NCBI GenBank assembly: GCA_902787835.1
Contig: CADAHU010000053.1
Span: 1-34,712, forward strand
Direction: 5' to 3'
DNA: 34,712 nucleotides
From: an uncultured Eubacteriales bacterium
GTDB lineage: Bacteria > Bacillota > Clostridia > Christensenellales > Aristaeellaceae
A model generated the notes under the pieces. It saw only the letters and a list, made by a program, of their open reading frames with translations. It searched no databases and was not told the origin of the DNA. Below are positions 22,476-29,787 of this stretch, one piece after another. How positions within the stretch are numbered: position 1 is the first letter of the stretch; the number at the start of each line of letters is the position of its first letter. The translations under genes and the position numbers were made by a program.

Positions 22476-22820
22476 TCAGTCCTTATCCGGAACGCCGGCG
22501 GCATGCAGCCGGCCGCAGATCTCGTAGCCGCTCAGCGGGCTTTCCAGAATGCAGATGTCCTCCTCCTCCGCCTTTTCGATGCTGTCCTTTTCCATCTGGA
22601 TGGATTCCGGCATGATCACGCAGGCCATATCGTGCAGGGCGGCCACGGCGATGACGTTCATATGGATCTGCACCGTCACCCAGGCCATGCCCTCCTGGCC
22701 GTGGGCCATCACCCAGCTTAAAAGATCGCAGGTATAGCCGCACAGCACGTCCTTTTTAAGATCAGCCTCAGGGGTGATCACTTTGGCGTCGATCAGGGGG
22801 ATGATATCTTTGATTGTCAT
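22476..22820 (-). CDS. DRTGG-domain protein
   Basis: The 114-aa protein starts MTIKDIIPLIDAKVITPEAD and continues with GYTCDLLSWVMA and ALHDMACVIMPESIQMEKDS, which matches the small DRTGG proteins found beside [FeFe] hydrogenase-like genes. DRTGG domains occur in phosphotransacetylase and CBS proteins and are thought to bind ligands. AAAGGAG precedes the ATG. It lies 16 bases after the HydS-type gene and 7 bases before the PHP gene. A second, damaged copy of the same family is at 24592-24919. Confidence 0.85.
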   Translation of the reverse strand: MTIKDIIPLIDAKVITPEADLKKDVLCGYTCDLLSWVMAHGQEGMAWVTVQIHMNVIAVAALHDMACVIMPESIQMEKDSIEKAEEEDICILESPLSGYEICGRLHAAGVPDKD

Positions 22821-22836
22821 ATCTGTTTGTCTCCTT

Positions 22837-24153
22837 TTATCTTCTGGTCTGCGCCAGCTCCACCATCTGCTCGGCCATGGTTTGGAGCTTGTCGCGCATC
22901 TTGTGGATGCATTCCATCTCGTTGGCGTAGCCCAGCACGATATCCTCGGCGAAAGCGCGGCAGGTGGGGCTGCCGCAGCTGCCGCAATCGTAGCCCGGGA
23001 GCTCGGCGATGATCTCGTTCATGCGCTGCAGCTTCTGCATGGCCACGGCGATGTTGTCGTCCAGCTTCATGGCGGTGTTGGGCTCGATGGGCACGTCCAG
23101 CCGCAGATGGTATTTGTTCATCATGGAGGCGGGCACGCTCTGGGCCGGGGTTTCGGCGTTCTTCGCCCGGGCGGTGGCCACCAGCTTGCGGATGGAGTTT
23201 TTGGCCACATAGTTGTTCTCGAAGGTCAGCGGGCCGCCCACGCAGCCGCCGGTGCAGGCGTTGCCCTCAAAAAAGGTCAAATCGCTCAGCTTGTTGTTTT
23301 CGATCTCCTCCAGCACGCGGATGCAGTTCTGGATGCCATCCACGCACAGGGCGTTTTCCTGAAAGATGCTCTGGGTTTCGCCGCTGCTGGTGGCCCAGCC
23401 GATGCCGTAGCTGGTGCTGGTGCCCTCGGGCTTTTCCTCTTTTTGGATCTTGCTGATCAGCGGGCGCAGCCGGCCGTAGATCTCCATCATGCTGATGGCG
23501 CTGGTCACGCTGGATTTTTTCTGCCCCAGGGGGGAGGCGATGGCGGTCATTTTGGCCGGGCAGGGGGTGATAAAGAACACGCCCACCTCCTCCGGCCGGC
23601 AGTCGTGGGCCTTGCAGAACTCCGTCCGGGCGATCTCCGCCGCCACCTCCATGGGCTGGCGCACGTCCACAATGTTGGGGATCAGATCGGGAAAGCGCAC
23701 CTGGATCAGCCGCACCACCGTCGGGCAGGCGGAGGAGATCAGGGGCCGGGGCAGGCTGGGCTCCCGCAGCTTTTCCGCAATGGCGCGGCTCACCACGTCG
23801 GCGCCCCGGGCCACCTCAAACACATCGTCAAAGCCGATCCGTTTCAGCGCGGCGATCACCACGCCCACATCCTGCAGCCCGCGGAACTGGCCGTACAGCG
23901 AGGGCGCGGGCAGGGCGATGGAATAACGGAAGAGCTTGAGATCCTCCAGGCTGTCGGTGATGGCCACCTTGGCGTGGTAATCGCAGATGCGGATGCACTC
24001 GCCGCAATCGATGCAGCGCTCATCCAATATATGCGCGCGTCCCTTGCGCACGCGGATGGCCTCGGTGGGGCAGTGCATCAGGCAGTTGGTGCAGCCCTTG
24101 CACAGCTCCTTGTCCAGGCGTACCGAATGGTAACGGGTTTTCGTCGCATCCAT
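22837..24153 (-). CDS. Sensory-type [FeFe] hydrogenase-like protein (HydS-like)
   Basis: The 438-aa protein has two [4Fe-4S] motifs (C18-C28 and C47-C57), an H-cluster domain and a C-terminal Fes-type [4Fe-4S] motif (C390, C393, C398, C415). Its H-cluster motifs deviate from enzymes: SSACPTVV (140-147) has Ala at the proton-relay Cys position and no Trp, TPCPAK (196-201) lacks the usual Glu, and GNACTGGCVGG (298-307) keeps both ligand cysteines. The four cluster ligands are therefore kept and fast catalysis is probably lost, as described for putative sensory hydrogenases. There is no PAS domain. ATG 24153 has AGAGGAT upstream; TTG 24177 is rejected. Partners are an ATPase, DRTGG and PHP genes. 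Confidence 0.88.
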   Translation of the reverse strand: MDATKTRYHSVRLDKELCKGCTNCLMHCPTEAIRVRKGRAHILDERCIDCGECIRICDYHAKVAITDSLEDLKLFRYSIALPAPSLYGQFRGLQDVGVVIAALKRIGFDDVFEVARGADVVSRAIAEKLREPSLPRPLISSACPTVVRLIQVRFPDLIPNIVDVRQPMEVAAEIARTEFCKAHDCRPEEVGVFFITPCPAKMTAIASPLGQKKSSVTSAISMMEIYGRLRPLISKIQKEEKPEGTSTSYGIGWATSSGETQSIFQENALCVDGIQNCIRVLEEIENNKLSDLTFFEGNACTGGCVGGPLTFENNYVAKNSIRKLVATARAKNAETPAQSVPASMMNKYHLRLDVPIEPNTAMKLDDNIAVAMQKLQRMNEIIAELPGYDCGSCGSPTCRAFAEDIVLGYANEMECIHKMRDKLQTMAEQMVELAQTRR

Positions 24154-24169
24154 GGCGTTATCCTCTCGC

Positions 24170-24595
24170 TCAGGCAAGGTGGAACCCCATATCGATGGTC
24201 GTTCCCTCTCCCACCTTGCTGGTAATGTTAAAATCGTCGGCGTTGCGCTTCATGTTGGGCAGGCCCATGCCGGCGCCGAAGCCCAGGCTGCGGGCGGTCT
24301 CGCTGGCGGTGGACCAGCCCTCGCGCATGGCCAGATCCAGATCCGGGATGCCCGGGCCGCGGTCGGCGCTGATCAGCCGCACAGCCTCCGGCGTGACCTC
24401 CAGGGTCAGTACGCCGCCGTCGGAGTGGATCACCAGGTTGAGCTCCACCTCATAGCTGGCCACCGAAACCCGGCGCAGCACCGTGGCGGGCACGCCCAAT
24501 TGCTTCAGCTTGCGCTTGATATCGGCGGAGGCTTCCCCCGCGCGGTCGTAATCCCCGGATTCCACGGGGTATTCTTCATGCAGTAAGGCGCTCAT
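24170..24595 (-). CDS. RsbW/GHKL-like ATPase of the HydS module
   Basis: The 141-aa protein has the anti-sigma or serine-kinase type ATP fold: N box YEVELNLVIHS, G1 DRGPGIPDLDLAM and G2 GFGAGMGLPNMKR. It is soluble and lacks a sensor domain. It could be the output of the HydS-like sensor, binding or phosphorylating a partner. ATG 24595 overlaps the stop of the DRTGG pseudogene as ATGA, with GAGGAC upstream. The longer frame to 24769 is the shadow of that gene. It ends 16 bases before the HydS-like start. Confidence 0.88.
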   Translation of the reverse strand: MSALLHEEYPVESGDYDRAGEASADIKRKLKQLGVPATVLRRVSVASYEVELNLVIHSDGGVLTLEVTPEAVRLISADRGPGIPDLDLAMREGWSTASETARSLGFGAGMGLPNMKRNADDFNITSKVGEGTTIDMGFHLA

Positions 24596-24919
24596 TGTCC
24601 GTCCTCGCTTTCCGGCCACTCGATGGGCACACCGCGCAGCCCGGCCTCGTACAGAAGGCCGCAGGCGGTAAAGGCCGTCACCTTGGTGGTGATCACCACC
24701 AGGCCCTGCTCGTCGGCCTGCTCCAGGATATCCTCCCCGGGCACCTTGCCCCGGGCAAACACCAGGCATTTAAGATCCAGCATATCGGCGGTGCGCAGCA
24801 CGTGGGGGCACGTCGCTCATCAGATCCGAGCAGCAGGCGGTATAAACCGGGGTATCGATCCGCTCTCCGCCGCACAGCACCCGGGCGTGCAGCACGCGCA
24901 CCATATCCGCAATCGTCAT
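24592..24919 (-). pseudogene. DRTGG-domain gene broken by an internal deletion/frameshift
   Basis: Reading from ATG 24919 gives MTIADMVRVLHARVLCGGER and, after a few residues, CCSDLMSDV, then leaves frame and stops at 24770. Another frame resumes with PHVLRTADMLDLKCLVFARG and continues to the stop at 24592. Compared with the intact 114-aa family member at 22476-22820, about 15-17 residues are missing between SDLMSDV and HVLRTAD. The junction (24798-24813) is flanked by the hexamer GCACGT on both sides, which fits a short-repeat deletion in the genome or a collapse in assembly. It is first in the HydS-hnd operon. If the error is technical the gene is intact. Confidence 0.8.
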
Positions 24920-24953
24920 TCCCTTTTTCCCCTTTTCCTGTGGTTTTGTCTAT

Positions 24954-24982
24954 ATTGTAGCGATTACAGGCCAATTTGTCAA
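24954..24982 (-). promoter_or_regulatory. Consensus promoter of the DRTGG-ATPase-HydS operon
   Basis: TTGACA (24977-24982) and TACAAT (24954-24959) on the minus strand have a 17-base spacer, 34 bases upstream of the ATG at 24919. It begins directly after the rex terminator. No full Rex palindrome is visible around it. Confidence 0.9.
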
Positions 24983-24988
24983 TTATAG

Positions 24989-25019
24989 AAAAACCGGGCG
25001 GAAGCGCGCCTCCGTCCGG
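24989..25019 (-). terminator. Intrinsic terminator of rex
   Basis: A 12-bp GC-rich stem with one mismatch and one G-U pair (24994-25005 with 25008-25019) is followed on the minus strand by UUUUU. It starts a few bases after the rex stop and insulates rex from the HydS operon. Confidence 0.85.
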
Positions 25020-25025
25020 CATGTT

Positions 25026-25685
25026 TTATTCTGTTTTTGCGTCCCGCAGCGCCTGGGCCAGCCTGCTGCTCAGCAGCGCGAAGCTCACGGCCATATCCTC
25101 GTTCTGCACCAGCACGCCCTCCGGCACGCGCAGCTTCACATGGGCAAAATTCCATATGGCGCGCACGCCCGCCGCCACCAGCTGATCGCACACCCCCTGG
25201 GCCTCCTCCGCCGGGGTGGCGATGATGCCGATCATCAGCCGCTTTTCCGCGCAGACCGCGCCCAGCTTCTCCATGGGATACACCTCGCAGCCGTGGACGC
25301 AGCGGCCGATCCGCTCCGGGTCCCGGTCGAAGGCGGCGGCGATATCCAGCCCATAATCGGCAAAGCCGCCGTAGCTGATCAGCGCCGTGCCCAGATGGCC
25401 CACGCCCACCAGCGCCGCGGTGTTGGCGCTGTCATAGCCCAAAAAGTGCTCGATATCGGCGATCAGCCCATCCACGCTGAACCCCACCCGGGGCTTGCCC
25501 GGATGGCTGGATACGGCGGCCAGGTCCTTGCGCACCTGCACCTCGTAGATGCCCAGCGAGCCCGCGATGGCCGCCGCGGGCACATGCTGGATGCCCTCGC
25601 CCTGCAAATCCTTTAAGTATTTTAAGTAATACGGCAAACGCCGCACGCCCTGCATGGATAAAGCGTGCGTTTCCTGCTCCTGCAT
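25026..25685 (-). CDS. rex: Redox-sensing transcriptional repressor Rex
   Basis: The 219-aa protein has the Rex winged-helix (residues about 10-75, RLPYYLKYLKDLQGEGIQHV and YEVQVRKDLAAVS) and a Rossmann domain with GVGHLGTALISYGGF for NAD(H). The C-terminal domain-swap helix (AVSFALLSSRLAQALRD) is present. Rex leaves DNA when the NADH/NAD+ ratio rises and controls fermentation and hydrogenase genes. ATG 25685 is preceded by GGGGGGAACGC; the alternative at 25703 has no site. The gene has its own promoter, with a Rex half-site at the -35, and a terminator, directly before the hydrogenase island. Confidence 0.96.
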   Translation of the reverse strand: MQEQETHALSMQGVRRLPYYLKYLKDLQGEGIQHVPAAAIAGSLGIYEVQVRKDLAAVSSHPGKPRVGFSVDGLIADIEHFLGYDSANTAALVGVGHLGTALISYGGFADYGLDIAAAFDRDPERIGRCVHGCEVYPMEKLGAVCAEKRLMIGIIATPAEEAQGVCDQLVAAGVRAIWNFAHVKLRVPEGVLVQNEDMAVSFALLSSRLAQALRDAKTE

Positions 25686-25722
25686 ACCCAGCGTTCCCCC
25701 CATTCGATGAAAGGCTGAAATG

Positions 25723-25751
25723 ATTATATCAAAAAAGAGCGCGTTTCACAA
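25723..25751 (-). promoter_or_regulatory. rex promoter with a Rex half-site
   Basis: TTGTGA (25746-25751) and TATAAT (25723-25728) on the minus strand are separated by 17 bases. TTGTGAAA at the -35 equals one half of the Rex consensus TTGTGAA-N4-TTCACAA; the other half is not evident. Autoregulation is possible. Confidence 0.7.
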
Positions 25752-25770
25752 TGGGCCAATTCCTGCCGGA

Positions 25771-26550
25771 TCAGCGCATATCGTCGGGCGGCTCCTCCCC
25801 CGGCAGATCATAAAAGATGCGGGTCAGTTCCAGCCCGTTGGGCGGCGCGGTGACACCCAGCGCCAGGCGGTTGCCGGTCTCCAGCGCCTCGCTGATGCAG
25901 TCCGCCGGCAGCCGGTCCTGGCCCACGGCAATCAGCGTGCCCGCCATGATGCGCACCATATTATATAGGAAAGCGTTTCCGCGAACGATCAGGGTGATAT
26001 CGTCGCCGCTGCGGTCGATATCGATGCCGTATATGGTGCGCGCGGTGGTCTTGGCCGTGCCGCCGGCGGCCTGGAAGGCGGCAAAATCATGGGTGCCCAG
26101 CATGCGCCGGGCGGCCTCGCGCATTTTGTTTTCGTCCGCCGGCACCGGGATATGGGTGGTAAAATGGCGGCGGATGGCGCTGGCATGGCGGTTGTTATAA
26201 ATGCGGTAGGTATAAATTTTGCCCCGGCAGCTGAACCGGGCGTGGATGCCCTCCGGGATCTCCCGGGCGGCGCGGATACGGATATCCGGCGGCAGCATGG
26301 TATTGAGCACAAAGGGGAATTTTTCCGCCGGGATGGTGCTGTAATTATAAAAATGCGCGCGCTGGCCCAGGGCGTTGACCCCGGCGTCGGTGCGGCTGGC
26401 CCCCCAGATGGTGGTCTCCCGCTTGACGGCGCGGCTCACCGCCTTTTCCACCTCGCCCTGCACCGTGCGGAAATTGGCCTGCCGCTGCCAGCCGGCAAAG
26501 CCCGAGCCGTCGTACTCCACGGTAAGGAGGATCTTGTTGTAGTTTTCCAT
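25771..26550 (-). CDS. truA: tRNA pseudouridine synthase A
   Basis: The 259-aa protein is a complete TruA: LLTVEYDGSGFAGWQRQ at the N-terminus, the catalytic aspartate in SRTDAGVNALGQ, FSCRGKIYTYRIYN, and FLYNMVRIMAGTL near the C-terminus. It makes pseudouridine at positions 38-40 of the tRNA anticodon arm. I chose the start at 26550 (GGGAGC upstream) because the upstream ATG at 26592 overlaps the -10 of the gene's own promoter and so cannot be within the transcript. Confidence 0.95.
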   Translation of the reverse strand: MENYNKILLTVEYDGSGFAGWQRQANFRTVQGEVEKAVSRAVKRETTIWGASRTDAGVNALGQRAHFYNYSTIPAEKFPFVLNTMLPPDIRIRAAREIPEGIHARFSCRGKIYTYRIYNNRHASAIRRHFTTHIPVPADENKMREAARRMLGTHDFAAFQAAGGTAKTTARTIYGIDIDRSGDDITLIVRGNAFLYNMVRIMAGTLIAVGQDRLPADCISEALETGNRLALGVTAPPNGLELTRIFYDLPGEEPPDDMR

Positions 26551-26590
26551 GGCACGCTCCCGAAGGGTTTTTTCGTCAGCAGACGGATCC

Positions 26591-26619
26591 ATTATAGCAC
26601 GCCCCGCCCGCTCTGGCAA
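26591..26619 (-). promoter_or_regulatory. truA promoter
   Basis: TTGCCA (26614-26619) and TATAAT (26591-26596) on the minus strand have a 17-base spacer. It lies 6 bases from the -35 of the divergent cobalamin promoter. Confidence 0.85.
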
Positions 26620-26625
26620 TTGCGG

Positions 26626-26655
26626 TTGACGGGCCGCCCGCCGTCATAGTATAAT
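26626..26655 (+). promoter_or_regulatory. Promoter of the cobalamin riboswitch-btuFCD operon
   Basis: TTGACG (26626-26631) and TATAAT (26650-26655) have an 18-base spacer. The riboswitch begins about 18 bases downstream. Confidence 0.88.
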
Positions 26656-26672
26656 AGGGCGACAAATGAATA

Positions 26673-26852
26673 GCCGGTGTATCTGCGCCGGGAGGCGCGG
26701 CGGCAGCGATGCCGCCATGGGAACGCGGATGTGATTTCCGGGCTATCCCAGTAACCGTGAAGCCGACGAACGCGCACGCAAGTCACTGCGTCAAGCCGCG
26801 GGAAGACGCGCAAGTAGGATGAAGCCAAGCCGGGAGACCTGTTTACACCGAA
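26673..26852 (+). promoter_or_regulatory. Cobalamin riboswitch
   Basis: The conserved blocks of the cobalamin aptamer appear in order: P1 arm CGGTGTA (26675-26681), TGGGAACGCGGATGTGATTT (from 26718) with CCCAGTAACCGTGAA, GTCACTG (26782-26788), GGGAAG (26800-26805), GGATGAAGCCAAGCC, GGGAGACCTG (26832-26841) and the closing P1 arm TACACCG (26844-26850). It should reduce expression of the downstream transporter when adenosyl- or another cobalamin is abundant. Confidence 0.94.
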
Positions 26853-27003
26853 GCTGCCCCTGGGGATGGGAAACGCTATGCATGCCGGGCCGCGCTGCCC
26901 GGCAAAAAGCCTGCGCCCTGGCGCGGGTGTATTGGTGTTCCTCCGGGGAGGGCGTATGCCCTCGCTATTTTCATTTGATCAAGAAAATATGGGAGGAAGA
27001 ACC
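26853..27003 (+). promoter_or_regulatory. Expression platform of the cobalamin riboswitch
   Basis: Between aptamer and btuF are three stems: GCCGGGC/GCCCGGC (about 26883-26902), CCTGCGCC/GGCGCGGG (about 26910-26928) and GAGGGC/GCCCTC (about 26957-26974). The last is followed by GCTATTTTC, a poor terminator. The ribosome site GGGAGGAAG lies just before the ATG at 27004. The switching mechanism cannot be decided by eye. Confidence 0.45.
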
Positions 27004-27930
27004 ATGAAAAAGAAGCTGCTTTCCCTGCTGCTGGCCGCCGTGATGGCGCTGGCCGTCCTGCCCGCGCTGGCCGAGGCCGACGCCCTGACCCTGACCGATA
27101 TGCTGGGCCGCACCGTGACCCTGGCCGGCCCCGCCACCCGCGTGGTGGTGCTGATGCCTTCCGACTGCGAGATCCTGTACGCCATCGGCGCCGGCGATGC
27201 CGTGGTGGGCCGCGGCACCTACTGCAATTATCCCGCCGAGGTGGCGGATATCCCCGAGGTCAACAGCGGCAATGAGACCAACCTGGAGCAGATCCTGGCC
27301 CTGGAGCCCCAGGTGGTGGTGATGACCAAGATGGCCCAGACCGAGGAGCAGGTGGCCGCCCTGGAGAACGCCGGCGTGGCCGTGCTGATCACCGACGCCC
27401 AGTCCATCGCCGATACCTATGACTGCATCACCCTGCTGGGCGCGCTCACCGGCAAAACCGAGGGAGCCGCCGCGGTGATCGCCGATATGCAGGCCCGTCT
27501 GGCCGCCGTGGCGGAGCAGGCGCAGGCCGCCGGCAAGACCGTATACTTTGAAACCACGCCCCTGGAATACGGCTGGGGCCTGTGGTCCGCGGGCAGCGGC
27601 ACCTTTATGGATGAGATCGGCCAGCTCTGCGGCCTAACCAACATCTTTGCCGACCAGGAGGGCTGGCCCATGGTCTCCGAGGAGGAGGTCATCGCCGCCG
27701 ATCCCGATTACATCGTGACCATTGAAATGTACTACGGCGAGGGCCCCACCCCCGTGGAGGTCATCGCGTCCCGCGAGGGCTGGAAGGGCATGCAGGCCAT
27801 CCAAAACGGCGCCATCTTCAACGCCGATAACGACCAGATCACCCGTCCCGGCCCGCGCCTGGCCGACGCCGCCGAGGCGCTGCTGCAGTTCGTGCTCGAT
27901 CTGGACGCCGCCCAGGAGCCCGCGGCGTAA
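27004..27930 (+). CDS. btuF: Cobalamin/corrinoid ABC transporter binding protein (BtuF-like)
   Basis: The 308-aa protein has a signal peptide (residues about 1-23, AxA site) and a class III (PeriplasmicBP_2) fold: MLGRTVTLAGPATRVVVL, LEQILALEPQVVVMTKM, a long linker helix (AAAVIADMQARLAAVAEQAQ) and GWKGMQAIQNGAIFN with ITRPGPR near the end. It binds the substrate outside the membrane and delivers it to BtuC. There is no lipobox Cys after the signal peptide, which is unusual for a Gram-positive binding protein. Vitamin B12 rather than heme or siderophore is assigned because of the riboswitch. The ATG at 27004 has GGGAGGAAG upstream. Confidence 0.93.
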   Translation: MKKKLLSLLLAAVMALAVLPALAEADALTLTDMLGRTVTLAGPATRVVVLMPSDCEILYAIGAGDAVVGRGTYCNYPAEVADIPEVNSGNETNLEQILALEPQVVVMTKMAQTEEQVAALENAGVAVLITDAQSIADTYDCITLLGALTGKTEGAAAVIADMQARLAAVAEQAQAAGKTVYFETTPLEYGWGLWSAGSGTFMDEIGQLCGLTNIFADQEGWPMVSEEEVIAADPDYIVTIEMYYGEGPTPVEVIASREGWKGMQAIQNGAIFNADNDQITRPGPRLADAAEALLQFVLDLDAAQEPAA

Positions 27931-27942
27931 CCCCTGATTCAC

Positions 27943-27978
27943 AGCAGGCGGAAAGGCATCCCCTTTCCGCCTGCTTTT
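27943..27978 (+). terminator. Intergenic terminator/attenuator between btuF and btuC
   Basis: A perfect 14-bp stem (27943-27956 with 27962-27975) with a 5-base loop is followed by TTTT. It lies between the btuF stop and the btuC ribosome site with no new promoter, so it probably lowers btuCD expression relative to btuF, giving an excess of binding protein. Confidence 0.85.
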
Positions 27979-27994
27979 CAGAATGGAGACAATC

Positions 27995-29038
27995 ATGCGT
28001 GCATTCCACCGCGAAACCTTTTCGCCCCTCGGCTGGGCGCTGATGCTGGGGGCGCTGCTGGCGGCGCTGCTCCTGTGCGTGGCGGCGGGCAGCGTATCCA
28101 TCCCCCTGGGCGATACCGCCCGGATCATATGGAGCGCCCTTTGGGGCAAGCCCGCGCCGGCGGGCGTATCCTCCTCCATCATCCTGTCGGTGCGCCTGCC
28201 CCGGGTGCTGTGCGTGGCGCTGAGCGGCGGCGCGCTGTCGCTGTGCGGCGCGGCCATGCAGGGGCTGCTGCACAATCCGCTGGCCGACGGCAGCACCATG
28301 GGCGTATCCTCCGGCGCGGCGCTGGGGGCCATGCTGGCGCTGCTGATGGGCTTCCGCCTGCCGGGCTCCCCCCTGGGCGGCACGGTGGTGATGGCCATCC
28401 TGTTCGCCTTTTTATCGCTGCTGCTGATCCTCTCCCTGGTGCTGGCGCTGGATCATTCGCTGTCCACCCAGAGCATTATCCTGATCGGCGTGATCTTTTC
28501 CATGTTCGCCAGCAGCCTGATGAGCCTGATGATCGCCTTTGCGGGGGACAAGGTGCGCAGCCTGACCTTCTGGACCATGGGCTCGCTCTCCGGCAGCAGC
28601 TATCAGAACGCGCTGCTGCTATTGGGCGCGCTGATCCTGTTCGGCGGCGCGCTGCTGGCCCGCGCCCGGGAGCTCAACGCCTTTGCCATCGGCGAGGAAA
28701 ACGCCCGCGCCATCGGCGTGCCCATCCGGCGCGTCAAGCTGGCGGTGCTGATCTGCGTTTCCGGGCTGATCGGCGTATGCGTATCGGTGGGCGGAACCAT
28801 CGGCTTTGTGGGGCTGGTGGTGCCGCACATGGCGCGGATGATCACCGGACCCAACCATCGCCGCCTGCTGCCTGCCAGCCTGCTGGGCGGCGCGGTGTTC
28901 CTGATGCTGTGCGATCTGGCGGCGCGCATGCTGCTGCGGCCGGTGGAATTGCCCGTGGGCGTGGTCACCTCGCTGATCGGCGCGGTGGTGTTCGTGGTCA
29001 TCTTTTTCCGCAGCAGAAAGGCGGCGCGGGCATGCTGA
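27995..29038 (+). CDS. btuC: Cobalamin ABC transporter permease (BtuC, FecCD family)
   Basis: The 347-aa protein has about ten membrane segments and FecCD motifs: RLPRVLCVALSGGALSLCGA, HNPLADGSTMGVSSGAALGA, and GTIGFVGLVVPHMARMITGP near the C-terminus, which contacts the ATPase. It forms the substrate channel. ATG 27995 has GGAG six bases upstream; the in-frame ATG at 27983 precedes that site. It overlaps btuD by 7 bases. Confidence 0.94.
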   Translation: MRAFHRETFSPLGWALMLGALLAALLLCVAAGSVSIPLGDTARIIWSALWGKPAPAGVSSSIILSVRLPRVLCVALSGGALSLCGAAMQGLLHNPLADGSTMGVSSGAALGAMLALLMGFRLPGSPLGGTVVMAILFAFLSLLLILSLVLALDHSLSTQSIILIGVIFSMFASSLMSLMIAFAGDKVRSLTFWTMGSLSGSSYQNALLLLGALILFGGALLARARELNAFAIGEENARAIGVPIRRVKLAVLICVSGLIGVCVSVGGTIGFVGLVVPHMARMITGPNHRRLLPASLLGGAVFLMLCDLAARMLLRPVELPVGVVTSLIGAVVFVVIFFRSRKAARAC

Positions 29039-29787
29039 AGCTGGAAAACGTATCGGTTACCCTGGGCAAAAAAAAGATCGTGGAGGATGTCTCCCTGCAG
29101 CTTGAGGCCGGGCAGTGGCTGATGCTCTGCGGCCCCAACGGCGCGGGCAAATCCACGCTGATCCGCGCCATGAGCCGGGCGGTGCCCTATGCAGGGCGCA
29201 TCCTGCTGCGCGGGGAGGAGATCCGGCGGATCCGCGCCGACCGCTTCGCCCGCGCGGTGGGCGTTTTGCCCCAGCACAACGGCGTGGATTTCGCCTTTAC
29301 GGTGGAGGAAATCGTGCGCATGGGCCGCTACGCCCACCGTCCGGGCCTCTTCCGCGCCGACAGCGGCGGCGAGGCCAGCGTGGGCGAGGCGCTGGAAATC
29401 ACCGGCCTGACCGGCCTGCGCCGCGCCAGCGCGCTGACGCTCTCCGGCGGCGAATTGCAGCGGGTGTTCCTGGCCCAGGTGTTTGCCCAGCGGCCCGATA
29501 TCCTGCTGCTGGACGAGCCCGCCAACCACCTGGATCTCAAGTATCAGCAGCAGATCTTCGGTCTGATCGCCGATTGGCTCAGCCAGGGCGGCCGCGCCGT
29601 GATCACCGTGGTACACGATCTGAGCCTGGCCCGCCGCTACGGCACCCGGGCCCTGCTGCTGCACCAGGGCCGCGCCGCCGCCCAGGGCGATATCGAAACG
29701 GTCTTTTCTCCCGATACCCTGCGCCCGGTCTACGGCATGAACGTGCACGCCTGGATGCGGGAGGCGCTGGGGATGTGGGGAGAATAA
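29032..29787 (+). CDS. btuD: Cobalamin ABC transporter ATPase (BtuD)
   Basis: The 251-aa ATPase has Walker A (GPNGAGKSTLIRAM), a Q loop in GVLPQHNGVDF, signature LSGGELQRVFLAQ, Walker B (ILLLDEPANHLD) and switch His in VVHDLSLARR. It belongs to the FecE/BtuD branch. The ATG lies inside the btuC 3' end (ATGCTGA overlap), so the two are translationally coupled. The operon ends at the hairpin element that follows. Confidence 0.94.
   Translation: MLKLENVSVTLGKKKIVEDVSLQLEAGQWLMLCGPNGAGKSTLIRAMSRAVPYAGRILLRGEEIRRIRADRFARAVGVLPQHNGVDFAFTVEEIVRMGRYAHRPGLFRADSGGEASVGEALEITGLTGLRRASALTLSGGELQRVFLAQVFAQRPDILLLDEPANHLDLKYQQQIFGLIADWLSQGGRAVITVVHDLSLARRYGTRALLLHQGRAAAQGDIETVFSPDTLRPVYGMNVHAWMREALGMWGE

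Noticed and set aside
24920..25025. Possible Rex box at the HydS operon promoter
   Set aside because: Only fragments such as TTGACAAATT are present; there is no TTGTGAA/TTCACAA pair with four bases between.
26592..26619. Upstream in-frame starts for truA
   Set aside because: They overlap or precede the -10 TATAAT of the truA promoter and so are not transcribed.
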